Source: an uncultured Pelagibacteraceae bacterium
GTDB lineage: Bacteria > Pseudomonadota > Alphaproteobacteria > Pelagibacterales > Pelagibacteraceae
DNA length: 64,000 nucleotides
Reading direction: 5' to 3'
NCBI GenBank assembly: GCA_902568465.1
Contig: CACFQR010000002.1
Coordinates: 42,501-106,500 of the forward strand
Shown: positions 17,467 through 26,131 of the stretch, piece after piece
Position numbering within the stretch: position 1 is the stretch's first letter
How the letters are laid out: each line of letters begins with the position of its first letter
The notes under the pieces: generated by a model
What the model saw: only the letters and a program-made list of their open reading frames with translations
Told to the model about the DNA's origin: nothing
The model's database searches: none
Position numbers and translations under genes: made by a program

Positions 17467-18496
17467 CAAAGAAAATTTTGATTTAAAAAGCAGATTACCT
17501 TTTTTTATAGCTGAGATTGGTCATAACCACCAAGGTTCAGTCGAAACAGCCAAAAAAATGATAAAAGCTGCAAAAGATAGTGGTGCTAGTGCAGTAAAAT
17601 TACAAAAAAGGAATAATAAAAAGCTATACACCAAAGCATTGTATAATCAAATCTACGACAATAAAAACAGCTATGGGGAAACTTATGGCGAGCACCGAGA
17701 ATTTTTAGAATTAGGTAAAGAAGAATATTTAGAACTCAAAAAATATTCTGACAGCCTAGGTATAATATTTTTTGCGACTCCATTTGACTTTGATAGTGTT
17801 GATTTTTTAGAGGAAATAGGAGTAAGTGCCTATAAAATAGCATCTGCTGATTTAATTAATACTCCGTTACAAAAATATATTGCAAAAAAAGGTAAGCAGA
17901 TTTTTTTAAGCACAGGAGGAGGAACTATTAATGATATCACTAGGGCATGCAAAGCAATTTTGCCAATAAACGAAAAACTTTGCATACTGCATTGCACCGC
18001 TTCTTATCCAGCAGATATTTCAGACATGAACTTAAATGTTATACCGAAACTAATTAAAGAATTTCCGAAACAAATTATAGGAATATCTGATCATGAACAT
18101 GGTATTGATGCAGCTGCAGTAGCTTTTATGCTTGGCGCAAGAGTTTTTGAAAAACACTTCACTTTAAATCACAGCTGGAAAGGGACAGACCACTCATTTT
18201 CTTTGATGCCTGAAGGTTTAAAAAAATTGATTAGAAATATTAATAGAATTCCCAAAATGCTCGGTGACGGAAATAAACAACTTTTAGAAAGTGAAAAAAA
18301 ACCACTTAAAAAAATGGGTAAATCAATAGTTGCAAATAAAAATTTACCAGCTGGACACAAATTAACAGAAAAAGATATTGCATTAAAATCTCCCGCAGGA
18401 GGTTTACCACCTTACGAGTTAGAAAATATTTTGGGTAAATCTTTAAAAAAAGAATTAGCGGAAGATGATTTAATAACTAAAGAAATTGTTAAATAG
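17459..18496 (+). CDS. NeuB-family nonulosonic acid synthase (paralogue 1)
   Basis: A 345-residue aldolase of the NeuB/SpsE family: a TIM barrel opening with IAEIGHNHQGS, then VKLQKR, IASADLIN and ISDHEHG segments, and a C-terminal SAF/antifreeze-like domain from about residue 285 (SIVANKNLPAGHKLT). The family condenses phosphoenolpyruvate with an amino sugar such as ManNAc. It differs clearly from the second NeuB at 21001 and has no NeuC directly beside it, so it likely uses another substrate. It follows an oxidoreductase with an eight-base overlap. Confidence 0.85.
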   Translation: MNNKENFDLKSRLPFFIAEIGHNHQGSVETAKKMIKAAKDSGASAVKLQKRNNKKLYTKALYNQIYDNKNSYGETYGEHREFLELGKEEYLELKKYSDSLGIIFFATPFDFDSVDFLEEIGVSAYKIASADLINTPLQKYIAKKGKQIFLSTGGGTINDITRACKAILPINEKLCILHCTASYPADISDMNLNVIPKLIKEFPKQIIGISDHEHGIDAAAVAFMLGARVFEKHFTLNHSWKGTDHSFSLMPEGLKKLIRNINRIPKMLGDGNKQLLESEKKPLKKMGKSIVANKNLPAGHKLTEKDIALKSPAGGLPPYELENILGKSLKKELAEDDLITKEIVK

Positions 18497-18557
18497 AAAT
18501 TTTTAAAGTCAAAAAATAAAAAACCTCATCTCTATTTCATAACCAATACCTCTCACA

Positions 18558-20351
18558 TTGTTAAAAAAATATAAAATATTATTTAACCAAAAACAAAAAA
18601 TTCACGTTATAATTTTGTTTGCAGGTATTTTGATTACCAGCTTGCTAGAGATGGTTGGTTTGGGGTCTATCCCACTTTTTATAAGTTTAATTTTAAATCC
18701 AGAAAACATCATTTCTTATTTACCAGAAAATAATTTAATATCATTTTGGATAAGTAAGGACTATTTAGATCAAGTCATAATAGCTTCATTTATAATATTA
18801 CTATTTTTCTTTTTAAAAAATATTTTTATATTTTTAATAAATTTCTTGCAGGCAAGTATTTGGAGAGATTTAAATATTCAAACGTGTAAAAGATTATTTA
18901 AAACTTATCTTTTCATTCCTTATTTTATGCACTTAAATTTAAACCCAGCAATTATAAATAGAAATATTACTAGAGAAGTATTAATTGCAACTCAGTATTT
19001 AGATTCTTCATTAATTTTTCTTCGTGAAGCTTTATTAATAGCAGTCATTTTTGTTTTATTGATAATTGTAAATCCGTCAATAAGTCTACTTGTTTTTTTA
19101 GGAATAGGTTTTTTTGGAGTTGTTTTTTATTATTTGATTAAAAAAAAAATGGTCCAGCTTTCTAAACTTGCTCTCTATCATCGCGGTCGTCAAACCCAGC
19201 ATATTAATCAGGTTTTTGGCGCAATAAAAGACACTAAAATTTTATCTAGAGAAAAATTTTTTGTAGATGAATTTAAAAGTGAATTAGATGGAGCTGAAAG
19301 AGTAACTTTTTTTTCTCAAGTTATTAACAAAATTCCTCGCCTGGCAATGGAATTTTTTGGCGTTCTTGCAATTTTATTAGTTTTATTATTTTTAATATAT
19401 GAGGGCAGAGCAGTTGATGAACTAATGCCTTTATTAGCCTTTATTGGTGTAGCTATAATTAGACTGATTCCCTCATTTAATACAATTATCACAACATCTT
19501 CTTTAATGAAAAGATCTTCTGTTTCATTTAACCTTGTTATTGATTTATTAAAAAAATTTGAAAGTCATTCATTAAATAAAGATTATAAAATTACTTTAAA
19601 TGAAAAAAATGGTAACTTTTTTAAAAAAGGAATTAAATTAGTAAACGTAAATTTTAAATATTCAGAAGCAAACAACGAGGTTTTGAAAGATATCAATATA
19701 GAGATTAAACCTGGAATTTCTGTTGCTTTTATCGGGACAACGGGTGCGGGCAAGTCTACTCTGGTTGATTTAATTCTAGGCTTACTTAAGCCCAGCAAAG
19801 GTAAAATATTAATAGATGAAGAAGATCTAGAAAAGAATTTTAAAAAATGGCAGAATCAAATTGGTTACATACCTCAAGATATATATTTATTAGACGATAC
19901 AATTAAGAAAAATATTGCCTTTGGTATTCATGATAAAGACATTAATCTAAGTAAAGTTGAAAGATCAATAAAACTAGCACAATTAGAAAAGTTTATTTTA
20001 AGCTCAAAAGACGGACTCGACACAATCGTTGGAAATAGAGGAGTAAGATTGTCTGGTGGCCAAAGACAAAGGATAGGGATAGCAAGAGCCCTATATAACG
20101 ATCCAAAGATACTTGTACTAGACGAAGCAACGAATTCTTTAGATATTCAAACTGAAAAAAAATTAATGGAAGATATAGAAAGTTTAAAAGGTAAATATAC
20201 ATTAATTATAGTAACGCACCGGCTATCCACAATAGAAAAATGTGACAAGATTTATATTATCGATAAAGGATCAATTTATACTGGGGAAAACTACAAGGAA
20301 GTAGCAGAAAAATTTAAGAATTTTAACGACAGAATAAGTTCAAAAAAGTAA
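18558..20351 (+). CDS. ABC half-transporter, probable lipid-linked glycan flippase (PglK/MsbA type)
   Basis: A 597-residue fused permease-ATPase. About six membrane helices fill residues 10-320. The ATPase follows with Walker A GTTGAGKST (393-401), the LSGGQ signature (498-502), Walker B LVLDE (519-523) and the switch histidine in VTHRLST. It fits exporters such as PglK, Wzk and MsbA that flip polyprenyl-linked oligosaccharides or lipid A. The TTG start is used because no ATG precedes the first helix. It is the only transporter of glycan in the window and lies inside the nonulosonate genes. Confidence 0.88.
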   Translation: MLKKYKILFNQKQKIHVIILFAGILITSLLEMVGLGSIPLFISLILNPENIISYLPENNLISFWISKDYLDQVIIASFIILLFFFLKNIFIFLINFLQASIWRDLNIQTCKRLFKTYLFIPYFMHLNLNPAIINRNITREVLIATQYLDSSLIFLREALLIAVIFVLLIIVNPSISLLVFLGIGFFGVVFYYLIKKKMVQLSKLALYHRGRQTQHINQVFGAIKDTKILSREKFFVDEFKSELDGAERVTFFSQVINKIPRLAMEFFGVLAILLVLLFLIYEGRAVDELMPLLAFIGVAIIRLIPSFNTIITTSSLMKRSSVSFNLVIDLLKKFESHSLNKDYKITLNEKNGNFFKKGIKLVNVNFKYSEANNEVLKDINIEIKPGISVAFIGTTGAGKSTLVDLILGLLKPSKGKILIDEEDLEKNFKKWQNQIGYIPQDIYLLDDTIKKNIAFGIHDKDINLSKVERSIKLAQLEKFILSSKDGLDTIVGNRGVRLSGGQRQRIGIARALYNDPKILVLDEATNSLDIQTEKKLMEDIESLKGKYTLIIVTHRLSTIEKCDKIYIIDKGSIYTGENYKEVAEKFKNFNDRISSKK

Positions 20352-21011
20352 ATGTATACCGCACTAATAATAAAGCCTAATAAACCTTTTTCAAAAAAAG
20401 TTATTTTACTTTGCAAAAAAACATTTCCTAAGTTAGATATTTTTTTTTCAACTAATAAAAAAAAAATTCCTCAAAAATTGAAAAATAAAAAGTATGATTT
20501 AATAATATCTTATTTATCAACATGGGTTATTCCAGAAAATATTTTAAAAAAAACTAAAAGGTTTAATATTAATTTCCATCCTGGTCCTCCAAAATATCCC
20601 GGCATCGGATGTTTTAATTATGCAATTTATAATAAAGATAAAACTTATAGTTGTACTGCCCATTTAATGCAAAAGAAGGTAGATAGTGGAAAAATAATAG
20701 AAATCAGTAAATTTAAAATTTCAAAAAATGAAAGCATTAAAACTTTAAGTTTAAAAACATATAAAAAAATGTTTTTTTTATTTAAGAGAGTAATAAAGAA
20801 AATTAAAGGAAATAATATTTCTTTTAAAAAAATAAAATGGGCAAAATCTACTTACAAAAGAATTCATTTAGATAATTTATCAACAATAAGAATTAAAGTT
20901 AATAATAAAGAAATGGATAGATTTATCAGGTCTACTTACTTTTCAGGTTATTCTTTTCCAAGAGTAAAAATAAATAATCATACGTTTATTTATAAAAAAA
21001 ATGCGCGCTAA
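20352..21011 (+). CDS. Formyltransferase-like enzyme (sugar N-formyltransferase)
   Basis: A 219-residue protein of the methionyl-tRNA formyltransferase fold. The catalytic Asn-His-Asp set is visible as NINFHPG (Asn74, His76) and KKVDSGKI (Asp111). It lacks the tRNA-binding C-terminal domain, so a sugar amine is the likely acceptor, with N10-formyltetrahydrofolate as donor. It follows the ABC exporter without a gap and overlaps NeuB by 11 bases, which suggests N-formylation of a nonulosonate or its precursor. Confidence 0.8.
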   Translation: MYTALIIKPNKPFSKKVILLCKKTFPKLDIFFSTNKKKIPQKLKNKKYDLIISYLSTWVIPENILKKTKRFNINFHPGPPKYPGIGCFNYAIYNKDKTYSCTAHLMQKKVDSGKIIEISKFKISKNESIKTLSLKTYKKMFFLFKRVIKKIKGNNISFKKIKWAKSTYKRIHLDNLSTIRIKVNNKEMDRFIRSTYFSGYSFPRVKINNHTFIYKKNAR

Positions 21012-21996
21012 AATAATCCTAGAAGCAGGTGTAAATCACAATGGAAGCATCAAAAAGGCAATAAAAATGGTCGATATTGCAGCAAAAGCTAAAGCAGATT
21101 ACATAAAATTTCAAACTTTTTTTGCGGAGGATTTGGTTACCCAGAAGGCCTCTAAAGCATCTTATCAAAAAAAAAATACTAAAAAAAAAGAGTCACAATA
21201 TAAAATGTTGAAAAAATTAGAATTGAGCAAAAATGATCACTTAAAATTAATAAAGTATTGTAAAAAAAAAAGAATTAAATTTTTATCATCTCCTTTTAGT
21301 ATTAATAGCTTTAACTTACTACATAAGCTTGGGCAAAAAACCATCAAAATTCCCTCTGGAGAAATAAACAATTATCCGTATTTGAAGCATATCGGAAGTT
21401 TTAAAAAAAAAATAATAATTTCAACTGGCATGTCTAATTTAGAGGAAGTAATAAGAGCTGTTAAAATATTAAATGGAGCTGGAACTCCAAAGAAAAATAT
21501 TACTGTTTTACATTGTAATAGTGAATACCCATCACCAACAAAGGATCTAAATTTAAATTCTATTTTTACATTAAAAAAACATTTAGGCTTAAAGATTGGT
21601 TACTCAGACCATAGCATTAGTAAAATTACTCCAGTAATTGCAGTTGCACTTGGCGCTTCAATAATTGAAAAACATTTTACATTAAATAAAAATTTAAGTG
21701 GGCCAGACCATAAAACCAGCTTATCTACGGCTGAAGTTTTCGAAATGATGCAATATATAAGAGAGACAGAAAAAATTTTAGGAAGTTATAAAAAAAAACC
21801 AACTAAGAGTGAAAGTAAAAATATTAAAATTGTAAGAAAATCTATTGTAGCGAAAAATAATATAAAAAAAGGTGATAAATTTTCTAAAGAAAATCTAACA
21901 ACAAAAAGACCCGCTCTTGGAATTTCTCCAATGAAATGGATGAAAATTATCAATACCATTGCTAGAAAAAATTATAAAAAAGATGACTTTATATAA
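21001..21996 (+). CDS. neuB: N-acetylneuraminate/legionaminate synthase
   Basis: A 331-residue NeuB with ILEAGVNHNGS, IKFQTF, KIPSGEINN, the VLHCNSEYP strand and the IGYSDHS loop, then a SAF domain from about residue 275 (SIVAKNNIKKGDKFS). It condenses phosphoenolpyruvate with ManNAc or a 2,4-diacetamido-hexose to give a nine-carbon ulosonic acid in the cytoplasm. The adjoining NeuC, PtmE-like and NeuA genes make a complete core. The PtmE-like gene favours a legionaminic over a plain sialic route, but substrate choice is inference. Confidence 0.9.
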   Translation: MRAKIILEAGVNHNGSIKKAIKMVDIAAKAKADYIKFQTFFAEDLVTQKASKASYQKKNTKKKESQYKMLKKLELSKNDHLKLIKYCKKKRIKFLSSPFSINSFNLLHKLGQKTIKIPSGEINNYPYLKHIGSFKKKIIISTGMSNLEEVIRAVKILNGAGTPKKNITVLHCNSEYPSPTKDLNLNSIFTLKKHLGLKIGYSDHSISKITPVIAVALGASIIEKHFTLNKNLSGPDHKTSLSTAEVFEMMQYIRETEKILGSYKKKPTKSESKNIKIVRKSIVAKNNIKKGDKFSKENLTTKRPALGISPMKWMKIINTIARKNYKKDDFI

Positions 21997-23155
21997 AAAA
22001 AAAATATGCTTTGTGACAAGCAGTAGAGCTGAATATGGAATGATTAAAAATTTGCTATTTCAAATAAAAAAATCTAAAAAATTAAATCTTAAAATACTAG
22101 CAACAGGAACGCATTTAAGCGCAAGACATGGTTTGACTTACAAAGAAATATTGCAAGATGATTTACAAATATATAAAAAATTAAAAATTTCTATAAATTC
22201 AGATACGTCGTTAGCTATATCTCGAGCCATATCTGAAGGAGTAAAAAAATTTTCTAAAGAATTTAATTCACTTAGACCAGATCTAATTTTAATTTTAGGA
22301 GATAGATTTGAAATTTTTTCAGCCGCTATTGCTGCAATGTCAGAAAGAATACCCATCGCACATATACATGGTGGAGAATTAACAGAAGGAGCAATTGATG
22401 ATGCAATGAGACATTCTATTACTAAAATGTCCCATCTACATTTTGTTGCAGCAAAAGAGTATAAAAATCGTGTTCATCAGCTTGGAGAATCTAAAAAGTT
22501 TATATATTTAGTAGGAGGTATGGGCGCGGATATTATAAAAAATATGAAGTTTATAAATAAAAATGAATTGCAAAAAAAATTAAAATTTATTTTTAGAAAA
22601 AAAAATATTTTTGTAAATTTTCACCCAGTAACTCTAGAAAAAAACTCGTCAAGGAAACATATAAAAGAAATTTTAAAAGCTTTAAAACTATTAAAAAAAG
22701 TAGGTATAATATTTTCTATGCCAAATGCTGACCATAATAGTAAAATTATTTATGATGAAATAAATAGTTTTGTTAAAAAAAATAAAAACTCTATAGCATT
22801 TAAATCACTTGGAAGTTTAAAATATTTGTCATGTCTAAAATTGTGTAATGTAGTTTTAGGAAATTCCTCAAGTGGCTTATTAGAAGCGCCGAATTTAAAA
22901 ATACCAACGATAAATATTGGTGATCGCCAAAAAGGTAGAGCTAAATCGGGATCTGTCGTGGATTGTTTACCAACTCAAAAAAAAATTTATTTAAATTTAA
23001 CAAGTATTTTAAGTGGAAAAAAAAAATTTAAAAATAAAGATTTTTTCAGTCCTTACGGTCAAGGAGGAGCAAGTAAAAAAATTCTTAAAATTCTTGAAAA
23101 AGTAAATTATAAAAACTTACTTAAAAAAAAGTTTATAAATATTGTTAGGACATAA
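21983..23155 (+). CDS. neuC: Hydrolysing UDP-N-acetylglucosamine 2-epimerase (NeuC/LegG type)
   Basis: A 390-residue GT-B-fold enzyme. It opens CFVTSSRAEYG and holds LGDRFE (Asp107, Glu110) and AHIHGGELTEGAIDDAMRHS, the hallmark of NeuC/NeuC-like epimerases. A NSSSGLLEAP loop near the C-terminus binds UDP. It releases ManNAc or the 4-acetamido-6-deoxy analogue for NeuB. TTG 21959 would also open the frame; ATG 21983 is preferred because it starts eight residues nearer the first strand. It overlaps neuB by 14 bases. Confidence 0.88.
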   Translation: MTLYKKKICFVTSSRAEYGMIKNLLFQIKKSKKLNLKILATGTHLSARHGLTYKEILQDDLQIYKKLKISINSDTSLAISRAISEGVKKFSKEFNSLRPDLILILGDRFEIFSAAIAAMSERIPIAHIHGGELTEGAIDDAMRHSITKMSHLHFVAAKEYKNRVHQLGESKKFIYLVGGMGADIIKNMKFINKNELQKKLKFIFRKKNIFVNFHPVTLEKNSSRKHIKEILKALKLLKKVGIIFSMPNADHNSKIIYDEINSFVKKNKNSIAFKSLGSLKYLSCLKLCNVVLGNSSSGLLEAPNLKIPTINIGDRQKGRAKSGSVVDCLPTQKKIYLNLTSILSGKKKFKNKDFFSPYGQGGASKKILKILEKVNYKNLLKKKFINIVRT

Positions 23156-23158
23156 AAG

Positions 23159-24223
23159 ATGAAAAATATTTTAATCAATCCAAATGTTAAAATAATTTAT
23201 GCCATGAGAAGACTTAGTGAAACTGGTGAAAGAGGTCTTATAGTAGTAGACAAAACTAAAAGATTGCTAGGTTCACTTACTGATGGTGATATAAGAAGAA
23301 ATATTCTAAAAGGTTATAATTTAAATTCATCAATTAAAAAAATATACAATAAAAAACCTCTCTATTTAATAGATGATAAATTTACAGAAAAGAACGTCAG
23401 ATTAATATTCAACAAAAAAAATATAGATGTTATTCCAATATTAAATAAAAAAAGAAAATTTACTAGATATCTAACTAGAAATAATTTTTTTAATAGTTCT
23501 AAAAAAATAATAATTATTCCTGATACTAGTGTAGTAATTATGGCAGGTGGGAAAGGGTTGAGATTAAATCCTTTTACAAAGATTTTGCCAAAACCGCTTG
23601 TCCCACTTAATGATAAGACTATTATAGAACATATAATTGATAAATTCGTTTCGTTTGGAATAAAAAACTTTACTTTAACTCTCAATTATAAAAGCAAAAT
23701 TTTAAAATCATTTTTCAAAGAATTGAAAAATACTAATATTACAATTAAATTTTTAGAAGAAAAAAAACCTCTTGGAACCGCGGGAAGTTTAAAACTTTTA
23801 AAGAACAAACTTCCAAATAATTTTTTTGTAAGTAATTGCGATGTATTGATAAAAGCAGACTATAAGGAAATTTACGATTTTCATAAAAAAAATAAAAATA
23901 TTGTAACAATAGTAGCCTCAACTAAGGAGTTAAAAATTCCTTATGGAGTTTGTAAAATAAATAAAAAAGGCCTCCTATCGCAGATAGATGAAAAACCATC
24001 TTATAATTTTTTAGTTAATACAGGTTTATATGTAATTAATAGTAAATCTTTAAAACTAATTCCATCTGGAAAAAGATTTGATGTAAATGAACTAATAAAT
24101 AAAATTAAAAAAAATAAAGGTAGGGTAGGTATTTTTCCTATCAATGAGAAGTCGTGGTTTGACGTTGGACAGTGGAACGAATATGAAAAAACTACAAAAG
24201 AAATAAAACTATTAGATGTTTAA
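23159..24223 (+). CDS. CBS-domain sugar-phosphate nucleotidyltransferase (PtmE-like)
   Basis: A 354-residue fusion. Residues 1-115 form a CBS pair (GLIVVDKTKRLLGSLTDGDI; VIPILN) and residues 120-350 a nucleotidyltransferase with MAGGKGLRLNPFT, LPKPLVPL and SNCDVLI. PtmE of Campylobacter has the same layout and makes GDP-glucosamine for legionaminic acid. Its place between neuC and neuA supports that pathway. The CBS pair may sense an adenosyl or cytidyl ligand. No PtmF (isomerase) or LegB/LegC is recognised nearby, so the route is incomplete in this window. Confidence 0.82.
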   Translation: MKNILINPNVKIIYAMRRLSETGERGLIVVDKTKRLLGSLTDGDIRRNILKGYNLNSSIKKIYNKKPLYLIDDKFTEKNVRLIFNKKNIDVIPILNKKRKFTRYLTRNNFFNSSKKIIIIPDTSVVIMAGGKGLRLNPFTKILPKPLVPLNDKTIIEHIIDKFVSFGIKNFTLTLNYKSKILKSFFKELKNTNITIKFLEEKKPLGTAGSLKLLKNKLPNNFFVSNCDVLIKADYKEIYDFHKKNKNIVTIVASTKELKIPYGVCKINKKGLLSQIDEKPSYNFLVNTGLYVINSKSLKLIPSGKRFDVNELINKIKKNKGRVGIFPINEKSWFDVGQWNEYEKTTKEIKLLDV

Positions 24224-24920
24224 AAAATATAAAATATTATCCCTTATTCCAGCTAGAATTGGTTCAAAAGGTTTGAGAAATAAAAATGTTAAAAAGTTTT
24301 TTAACAAACCTCTAATTTCTTGGTCAATAAAGGCTTCTAAAAAATCAAGGTATATTGATTATACTTTGGTGTCCTCTGATTCTGAAAAAATTATAGATAT
24401 TTCAAAAAAATTAAAAGTTAATGCTCCTGTTAAAAGACCAAAAAATTTAGCACTTGATAGTTCTAAGATTAAAGATGTTATATTTCACTCTTTTGAGTGG
24501 TTAAGAAAAAAAAAATTGAAATTTGACTACTTTATTTTATTACAACCAACTTCACCGTTAAGAAGCGAAAAGCATATAGATGATGCTATAAGATACTATT
24601 TTAAAGTCTCTAAAAAGACTAAGGAAACTATGGTTTCTGTAACTGAGGCACCAATCAAGGCTAGTTTAATCATGAAAGCTGAAAAAAAGTACGCAAAATT
24701 TGCAATAAGTGACAATAAAAATATTAAAAATTTAAGAAGACAATATCTAAAAAAATATTTCATACCTAATGGGGCGATATATTTTGCAAATATAAAACGC
24801 TTTAAAGGTGATTTTTTTACAAAAAACATGATTTATTTTGAAATGTCAAACAAAGTTTCTATAGACATTGACGATATAAAAGATTTTAATAAAGGTATAA
24901 AATATAAAAATAACTATTAA
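24216..24920 (+). CDS. neuA: CMP-nonulosonate (acylneuraminate) cytidylyltransferase
   Basis: A 234-residue NeuA/LegF. LIPARIGSKGLRNKNV is the CTP-binding loop, LLQPTSPLR the sugar-acid binding segment, and SIDIDDIKDF the metal-binding DxD near the C-terminus. It activates the ulosonic acid made by NeuB as a CMP sugar. Of the five proteins of this fold in the window it has the most canonical motifs, so it is the best candidate for the true CMP-nonulosonate synthetase. It overlaps the PtmE-like gene by eight bases. Confidence 0.88.
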   Translation: MFKKYKILSLIPARIGSKGLRNKNVKKFFNKPLISWSIKASKKSRYIDYTLVSSDSEKIIDISKKLKVNAPVKRPKNLALDSSKIKDVIFHSFEWLRKKKLKFDYFILLQPTSPLRSEKHIDDAIRYYFKVSKKTKETMVSVTEAPIKASLIMKAEKKYAKFAISDNKNIKNLRRQYLKKYFIPNGAIYFANIKRFKGDFFTKNMIYFEMSNKVSIDIDDIKDFNKGIKYKNNY

Positions 24921-24922
24921 AC

Positions 24923-25090
24923 ATGAGCTTATTAAAAGGAAACTACAAAGTTAAAACAGATATAAAAAAAAAGAAATTATCCAAAGAAGATATTCTTGAA
25001 GAAAAGTTTGAAAAAGCTGCATCCAAAAGATTGGGAGGTAGTATGGTTTACATCAAGAAAAAAAAAATAAATTGGGATTTAAAAGATTAA
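24923..25090 (+). CDS. Small basic protein of 55 residues, function unknown
   Basis: An ATG two bases after the neuA stop opens a 55-codon frame ending TAA at 25088-25090, four bases before the next gene. The protein is rich in lysine, has a helical charged middle (KEDILEEKFEKAASKRLGG) and a C-terminal INWDLKD. There is no signal peptide or membrane segment. The tight spacing on both sides and the ten-A run that keeps frame argue that it is real. It is not a family I recognise; a small helper of the neighbouring cytidylyltransferase or Maf-like protein is possible. Confidence 0.6.
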   Translation: MSLLKGNYKVKTDIKKKKLSKEDILEEKFEKAASKRLGGSMVYIKKKKINWDLKD

Positions 25091-25094
25091 GTTT

Positions 25095-26126
25095 TTGACC
25101 AATTCATTCTCATCGAACAATAAGTTTATAAGCAAATTACATCAAAAATTTGCAAGTGTTACATATAAAAATATTGTACCTGAGGTTAAAAAAAATGTTT
25201 TTTATAATTTAAAGCATTTAAAAATAGGAAAATCTATCTCCGAGCTAAGAAATTACAATATGAATTCAAAAAATGCCATAGTAGTCGGCGGAGGTCCTAG
25301 CTTAAGAAAAATTGATCAAATAAAAACTTTAAAAAAATACGCAAAAAAATTTATAATTATATCTTGTGATGGATCATTGTTTTATCTTTTAAGTAATAAA
25401 ATAGTCCCGGATCTAGTGGTTACGCTTGACCCACATCCAACTAGAATCATTCGATGGTTTGGAGACAAAACTCTAAATCTTAAAAAAATTAAAAAAGATA
25501 ATTATTTTTCAAGACAAGATATAGAAAAAAAATTTAACAATGAGTTAAAATCTAACAAAAAAATAACAAAATTATTTGATCATTATTCGAAAAAATTAAA
25601 AATTGCCCTATGTACTTCATCCTCAAAAATGGTAGTTCAAAGGCTTAAAAACTCAAATGCCAAGCTGTTTTGGTGGAATCCTTTTTTAGATGATCCTAAA
25701 AAAAAGGGAAGTTTAACAAAAAGTATTTATAAAAAAAATAAATTTCCAATAATTAACAGTGGAGGCAATGTAGGGGCTGCCGCGTGGATGATGGCAGATA
25801 GTTTATTTAATTGTAAAAAAATTGCGCTTATAGGTATGGATTTTTCCTACTATATAGACACACCTATAGAATCTACTCAATATTATGATATTTTAAAAAG
25901 TATATTTAAAAAAAAAGATATAAACATTTTTTTTTCCAAAATTTATAATCCTAAATTAAAAAAATATTTTTTTTCCGATTATGTTTATATTTGGTATAAA
26001 AAATGCTTCTTAGAGATGGTTAGAAATACAGAATCAAAAACTTATAATTGTACAAAAGGTGGCATTTTGTTTGGTAAAAATATAAAATTGCAAACTCTCA
26101 ACGAGTTCTGTAAAAAAGGTATATAA
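25095..26126 (+). CDS. DUF115/MptE-like protein, Maf-glycosyltransferase relative
   Basis: A 343-residue protein with IVVGGGPSLRKI, IISCDGSLFYLL and VTLDPHP segments, the signature of the DUF115/6-hydroxymethylpterin-pyrophosphokinase-like core of Maf proteins. Later, NSGGNVGAAAWMMA and ALIGMDFSYY complete it. Maf proteins transfer pseudaminic or legionaminic acid to flagellin serine/threonine. This copy has only the central domain. It sits right behind CMP-nonulosonate genes, so a nonulosonate transferase role is likely. A TTG start is used; the first in-frame ATG is about 55 codons later, near the conserved core. Confidence 0.7.
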   Translation: MTNSFSSNNKFISKLHQKFASVTYKNIVPEVKKNVFYNLKHLKIGKSISELRNYNMNSKNAIVVGGGPSLRKIDQIKTLKKYAKKFIIISCDGSLFYLLSNKIVPDLVVTLDPHPTRIIRWFGDKTLNLKKIKKDNYFSRQDIEKKFNNELKSNKKITKLFDHYSKKLKIALCTSSSKMVVQRLKNSNAKLFWWNPFLDDPKKKGSLTKSIYKKNKFPIINSGGNVGAAAWMMADSLFNCKKIALIGMDFSYYIDTPIESTQYYDILKSIFKKKDINIFFSKIYNPKLKKYFFSDYVYIWYKKCFLEMVRNTESKTYNCTKGGILFGKNIKLQTLNEFCKKGI

Positions 26127-26131
26127 ATTTT

